Shown in pieces: positions 58,611 through 64,000 of a stretch of DNA of 64,000 bases. Position numbers and translations under genes: made by a program. The notes under the pieces were generated by a model, which was not told the DNA's origin, did not search any database, and saw only the letters and a program-made list of their open reading frames with translations. Location: contig JAULJL010000028.1 of assembly GCA_030761205.1 (NCBI GenBank), positions 22,263,516 through 22,327,515 on the forward strand. Direction: 5' to 3'. Every line of letters starts with the position of its first letter. Within the stretch, counting starts at the first letter, position 1. The stretch is from Fremontodendron californicum (lineage: Eukaryota; Streptophyta; Magnoliopsida; Malvales; Malvaceae).

Positions 58611-61600
58611 ATGGCCGAACCATTGCCGACGACGAATGGGGTGAAGGAGAACAAATTTTCGAAAGGAATTTTTGCTGTTAGTGGAATCATGGTTACTCTT
58701 GTTATCTATGGAATTTTACAGGTTCCATTTTTTTTTTCCAAAAGAAAAAATTTAAATTTTCGTGTATTTTTAGTTTTTTTGTCTTTATATTAATAGGATT
58801 TCTTTTGTTAATTTTTAATTGCATGTTTGTACTTAAAAAGAATCTGAAAAGTTTGAAAATTTTGGTTTTTTTTTTTTTTTATAATTTAAATGTCTCTTCT
58901 CAATGTAAACTGTTTACAAAAAGAAAGTATAGATTTTTTCTGGTGGAAGATCTTGATGCCCTTTTGTTTGGAAACTTGGAATATGCAAAAAAGAAAAAGA
59001 AAAAAAGAAGGGAATTTTTGCTGTGGTGATGGATATATCAAAATGATTCATATGTATTTCATCACAAACTGGGAAATGTAAGTTCAATTTCTAATTTTGA
59101 TGTGTAGGTGTATGTTAGAATTGAAGATTTGAGTATTAATTCCAGCTGCAAGCAGGTTGATCTTTCTAGTTAAAGGGCTAGTTAGAGGGGTGGGTGCCTA
59201 AAACAAATATTAAGAAATGTAGACAATGGTAGTTATGCCATTAATGTCTTACTTTATTAATATTCAAGAAATATGATAATTTGTTATTAGCAGCATGATC
59301 ATCCTCCAAAGGATAATTGTGTAAATACCTATTAAGATTTGTTCTTCACTCATGTTTAGTGCATGTAGTTATCATCTACAAAATAGTTTAGTTGCATGGG
59401 TTCTTTTGTTGCAAGGTGTTTATGGGAATTTACTTTCATGCAGGAAAAGATCATGAGAATCCCATATGGGTTAAACAATGAATATTTTAAGTACTCATTA
59501 TTTCTCGTTTTCTGCAACCGCATCACAACATCTGCTGTCTCTGCTGGTTCTTTACTGGTATGTAAATGCTATTTGCAAGTTGCTGCGACTGTATATACTG
59601 TTGTATTTTTTTTATTTGCGATGGGCCTTAAGGGGGGGGGGGGGGGAGTAAGAATAGGTTTCTGGAGATCATAAGAGGATCACACTATGCATTTCACTTT
59701 TCGGCTAAAATATTAGGAGTTGCATGCCTTGTGACCTTATGAAATAGCCAAGAGATGAACCATCTCGCGTAAAAAATGGCAAGATTGGCTGAAATATTCT
59801 AATACTTCAGAATTTTCATTTGCTTTTGTTTTCTTTTTCTAGGCAAGTAAGAAAGCCTTGGATCCTGTTGCTCCAGTCTATAAGTACTGCCTCATATCAG
59901 TATCAAACATCCTAACCACAACATGTCAGTATGAGGTAAAGCTGGATCCTTATATCAGCATATAATACAATAATTTTGCACTCTACAGAAATTTTAATCA
60001 CCACAATATTTGTATTTGAACATAAATTTGCTGAATAAGCACCTTTAGATGCAGTTCTTGTATAATAATTTTAATGATGACATTACTGTGGTCCAGGCCC
60101 TCAAGTATGTCAGCTTTCCAGTTCAGACTCTTGCTAAGTGTGCGAAAATGATACCTGTAATGGTAAGTTAGTTTTGCTTGACTAATTACGAAGGGTTATG
60201 TATATGATTTATCCAAATGGTTGTGTAAGTTTTTGGATGCATAAATTTCATCCAATGGATGCTTAATGTTAATCCCCCCTTATTTCTTGTTACCGGTTTT
60301 AAGTGGCAAAGTTTTCTGACAACTTTTCCTCTCTCTCTCTCTCTCTTTTCATACAGATTTGGGGCACTTTCATTATGCAGAAGACATATAAGGGTTTTGA
60401 CTATTTCGTGGCTTTTCTGGTGACCCTAGGTTGCTCGATATTTATACTATTTCCGGTAAAATTATGGTCTTTGTCAACAATGCTGATGTTGTTCATTATT
60501 TTCCTTGTGGTTGTTTATGCCTTGAATGCCAATGATGATTCTCAATGTGTGTTCATTTCCATGTACATGATTTACTTTGGTTTATATAAGAAGCTTGATT
60601 GGTGGATGCAAGGGGCTACTTTAAGGATAAATATTTAAAATTATGAGGCATTGAACCACGGTTTTATAAATAGACATTTGTTTAGCTTGCTCTATTTGAT
60701 GGTTGCTGTCATACATGATGCATTGCTATATAGGAAGGATTCTTTTATTTATTTATTGCAGATTAGATGCTTTAGATTGTGACTAATTCGGCTTTCACTG
60801 TAGGCAGGAACTGACATTAGTCCTTACAGCAAAGGAAGAGAAAATACTGTTTGGGGTGTTTCTCTGATGTTCGGTTATCTTGGGTATCAATCTGAAACTT
60901 ATTTCCTCTCACCATAGAAGATATTTGTTGATCCTTTCTATAATTGAATCTTCAAAATATAAGGTGATATATGTACCATGATAGATCTAAACGCTCAATT
61001 GCTGATTTATCACTGACATTTGATACATTGATTCCACTTATATTAGTGAAAAAATGCTCTTGCATACCAAAGCTCGTTTAGGCTGAAGTATTTCTTTAGT
61101 CTCAATTCAACTAGCATTGCATTTCTGAATGCTTTTGGGAGAAAAGGTTTTCAATGCATTTAGATGCTCATTTCTACGTTTCACAGGTTTGATGGCTTTA
61201 CAAGCACATTCCAAGATAAATTATTTAAAGGTTACGATATGGAAATACACAATCAAATATTCTACACAACATTGTGTTCTTGTGTGCTCAGCTTGACAGG
61301 TGAAGTTTCCTTCTACTTACTCTATCTTAGGAATGATCATCTGTTTTACCTTTAAGTTTGATTTGTTTGCGTTGCATTTTACTGATTGGTTACTGGTTGT
61401 GATCGAATTTTTTCTGTCTGGTTTAGGTCTTATATTACAGGGACATTTACTTCCAGCTATAGATTTTGTTTATCGCCACAATGATTGTTTCCGAGATATT
61501 GCATTACTTTCCACTGTAAGTGATCTTTGCTTTCCTGTTCTAATTTTAATAGGCTCAAACCAACTATAGGATCATTAGTTGTACTTGTGCCCTTCTTTTT

Positions 61601-62334
61601 CTTTCTTAAAATTAGTTTTGAATTCCGGATGCCAAGTATCATTGTCCCTGACTTAAAGAGAAAGACATATGGGGGGTTCTAAATTTATAAGGGATTATTT
61701 GTTATAGGTAGCGACAGCCAGCCAATTCTTTATTTCTTACACGATTCGTACATTTGGCGCCCTCACATTTGCTGCCATAATGACCACAAGACAGGTATCG
61801 ACCGTATCGTCTATAAGTTTCTACAAGAAAGTTTATTCTTTCATTTCCCCCTAAGGCTATATTTCTGATGAATGGTGATTCCTCTGACTCCGTTGTTTAA
61901 GCTGGCGAGCATCCTGCTGTCATGCGTGTGGTTTGGCCATCCCCTTAGTTGGGAACAGTGGATTGGGGCGGTAAGTCTCAACTACATTTGTTCTACATTC
62001 TTGTTGATTTATGTTGCTCCGATTTTTCATTTTTCTTGAAGTACTCGTGTCCGACACATATCGGGACATGGGTATGAGGATATGATCCTCCAAGGACTCT
62101 TCGAATACATGGAAATCTTGAAAAAAATTGAACATACTTGTGTCCGACACTCACCCAGTCTGAGTAACATAGTTGTTGATTTCCAAAGCCTGATGATATA
62201 TCCGATGCCTTGATCAGGTCATCGTGTTTGGCTCTCTGTATGCAAAAAACTTCTTGAAAAAAGCGTCGCCGAAGCCTCCTCCTCCACAACAAACACAAAA
62301 TGGATCTTCTAGTCCTGTGAAAGGGATCCCTTAA
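58611..62334 (+). CDS. UTR5: UDP-galactose/UDP-glucose transporter 5-like (SLC35B family)
   Basis: Eleven exons: 58611-58721, 59444-59557, 59843-59935, 60097-60162, 60357-60455, 60804-60883, 61187-61299, 61427-61515, 61708-61794, 61902-61970 and 62218-62334; 1038 nt, 345 residues, GT-AG sites and correct phase at every join. It is a multi-pass membrane protein of the nucleotide-sugar transporter family: GIFAVSGIMVTLVIYGIL, YFKYSLFLVFCNRITTSAVS, the conserved LDPVAPVYKYCLISVSNILT and QYEALKYVSFPVQTLAKCAK, DYFVAFLVTLGCSIFILFP, GFDGFTSTFQDKLFKGY, TFGALTFAAIMTTRQLASIL and GHPLSWEQWIGAVIVFGSLY. The Lys/Pro-rich tail is cytosolic. The family exchanges nucleotide sugars for UMP in ER or Golgi; the exact substrate is inferred from the UTR5 name only. 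The leader has a (CT)n tract (58534-58552). Intron 10 contains a CTATG MITE. Confidence 0.95.
59632..59646. repeat. 15-G homopolymer in intron 2 of the transporter
   Basis: A run of 15 G in an otherwise A/T-rich intron. It could be real, a slippage tract, or an assembly artefact. Confidence 0.8.
62009..62172 (-). mobile_element. CTATG-family MITE in transporter intron 10
   Basis: 164-bp copy from ttatgttgctccgatttttc to cagtctgagtaacatag. Perfect 8-bp duplication ttgttgat at 62001-62008 and 62173-62180. Without it the intron is 75 bp. Confidence 0.94.
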
Positions 62335-63650
62335 TATCTTCTTCAGGTCCAATTTTGCACCAGTTGCTGCATCTAATTCTCTTCTATTGTGATAAGAGTT
62401 TGCCTATGTTAAAGCTGTATTCTGAAGCTTTTAGGCAAGACTCGGGTAAAATGATTATATGAGAAATCCAAGTTGCAGCATTATAGCTGATGAAATTGAA
62501 ATTTTGGGAATTTTTTTTATAGTCTTGACATTACATTCTTGTGCTTGGATATGAATTATGAACTACAAGTCAAGTAAAGCACAAAAATGCTATTTGTCCA
62601 CCCTGCAGTCCTGCACCTCTTACATTTTTTTTTGGGTGTGTTTTGTTCACATAAAGCATTAGATGTATATGCAACTGCTCAGGCATATGATTGTAGGTCT
62701 TTCTTTCTATCCAAACATGGAAGAGAAAAAATGGGAAAAATTTATTAAAGTAGTTTGATTTGCTCATGACATGTTGCCTTTCATTGAATTCTTTTACTTT
62801 GCATATGTTCAGTTTGAACCAGAGGGAAGAAAAGCAAAAAAAGAAAAATGAAGACCATCATAGGTTGAAAAATCATAGTTGTCTATTCTGAACAATTGGT
62901 TCTTTTTTCTCATTTTTTTTTCCTTTTAATGCACAAATTCTCAACCCTTCAAAGGAAGAGCTTTTAGCAAAAAGGATTTGGAATCTCATAACCTGTACTA
63001 GTACCAGTGAGAATATGAGGAAAAGGGTGACTGAAGATTTAATAAATTTCATAGAACTTTACTTACAGATCATATCTTTTTTTTTTTCCTATATTTTTTA
63101 CTTATATTATTCTTTTTCATGAACAAAGCTATGTCACATGAATCACCAACTGTTCATAAATATCTCAAATCTCAATCTTATATAATCTTAAAGATTCTCA
63201 ATTTATTTAATTCCACCTGAATTTTACCCATATATTTGTTTTTTATATTTAACTTGATTAAAAAATATATATTTAATTTGAAATTTCTTAATAAACATTT
63301 TTCTATGGACCTTAAAAATATGAAGAATCCAGCATTTGTACTAGTTAAATTTTGGGTTTATTATAGGCTTAATTTTCCACCTTTAACTTCAATCTAAAAT
63401 TTGGGTTTTTCAATTTGTTTCCTCCATAACCAATATGAACTTTTAAACCCAGAAAAGATATTGGGCTTCCATGAACCAAGAACATTTCTCAAAGCCCTTC
63501 AAGACCTTGGCCCGAGACAAATGAAAGTCCAATTCACACGTCTGCATGCAAATTAGGGTTTTGGCAAACTGATATTAAACCCGCAAAGCCTTCAACTTTG
63601 CTCTCTTCAGATCTTCTTCACTACAGAGAGAAAAAAAAAGGCAGGCAGCC
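62335..63650. other. Transporter 3' end and RPL35 upstream region
   Basis: Transporter 3' untranslated region to about 62560, then A/T-rich sequence. From about 63410 the sequence has telo-box-like aaaccc and aattagggttttgg (63551), a motif often found before plant ribosomal protein genes, followed by a C/T-rich leader. No other gene seen. Confidence 0.5.
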
Positions 63651-64000
63651 ATGGGTAAATCACATTAATAATCGGAAACCCATTTTTTTATTTACTTTTT
63701 AATTTATCTGTATCAATTTGTTAATCTCTTCTTTCATTGTGTGCTTGTTTATAGCAAGGATCAAGGTACACGAGTTAAGGAACAAATCAAAGACAGAGCT
63801 GTTGAGTCAACTCAAGGACTTAAAAGCTGAACTTTCTCTCCTTCGTGTAGCTAAAGTCACTGGTGGTGCCCCCAACAAGCTCTCCAAGATGTAACTCAAT
63901 TTCTTCTTTTCCTTATTTTTCATTTTTCTAGTATGGGTTTTGATTTTTATTGGTGTTTGGGTTTTTAGTAAGGTGGTGAGGCTATCCATTGCGCAAGTTT
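63651..64000 (+). CDS. RPL35: Ribosomal protein L35 (uL29), 5' part
   Basis: Exon 1 is only ATGG (63651-63654), exon 2 is 63755-63890, and exon 3 begins at 63969 and runs off the window. The joined frame gives MARIKVHELRNKSKTELLSQ, LKDLKAELSLLRVAKVTGGA, PNKLSKIKVVRLSIAQV, the start of uL29. This small protein sits near the tunnel exit of the large subunit beside uL23, whose gene (RPL23A) lies 8 kb away on the other strand. Splice sites are GT-AG. The telo-box-like aattagggttttgg upstream fits a ribosomal protein promoter. The C-terminal half is outside the window. Confidence 0.95.

Overview
The window is nuclear DNA from a flowering plant, most likely a eudicot. The genes carry short GT-AG introns, the intergenic DNA is very AT-rich, the replication-dependent histone genes have plant octamer promoters, and one stretch is a decayed copy of the chloroplast gene ndhB. 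The species cannot be read from the sequence. No single CDS track is enough: most real genes are split into exons that I joined by reading frame and splice sites.

Layout, left to right. 0-8 kb: a one-exon gene for a small single-pass membrane protein (3147-3884, -), then a 5'-truncated LINE, a triplicated 0.1 kb unit and MITEs. 8-18 kb: an HSP20/alpha-crystallin-like protein (8105-9619, +), an HSP70 pseudogene broken by two transposons (about 10.1-11.7 kb, -), and UBC7-type ubiquitin-conjugating enzyme (12564-18044, +) with a 2.1 kb hAT-like element in intron 3. 19-28 kb: tRNA-His(GUG) (-), histone H4 (+), and an 11-exon gene of unknown function (23771-28340, +). 31-55 kb: ALY/THO4 mRNA export adaptor (-), histone H2B (-), actin-depolymerizing factor (-), a TRIM retrotransposon, a broken DC1-domain gene (-), histone H2A.W (+), nested MITEs, an ndhB-derived plastid insertion, a second H2B (-), and ribosomal protein L23A (-). 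58-64 kb: a UTR5-type nucleotide-sugar transporter (+) and the first exons of ribosomal protein L35 (+), cut by the window edge.

The genes do not form an operon-like pathway, but they are biased to housekeeping roles: four core histone genes lie within 33 kb, together with translation, mRNA export and ubiquitin genes. I found no clearly new biochemical system. The strongest unexplained pattern is a small transposon family with ends CTATGTTACTCGGACTC and 8-bp target duplications. At least 14 copies occur here, ten of them inside introns of five different genes, where they turn introns of roughly 75-125 bp into introns of 250-310 bp. A larger 887-bp element shares the CTATG end and 8-bp duplication and was itself hit at its edge by another hAT-like element, giving a readable insertion order.
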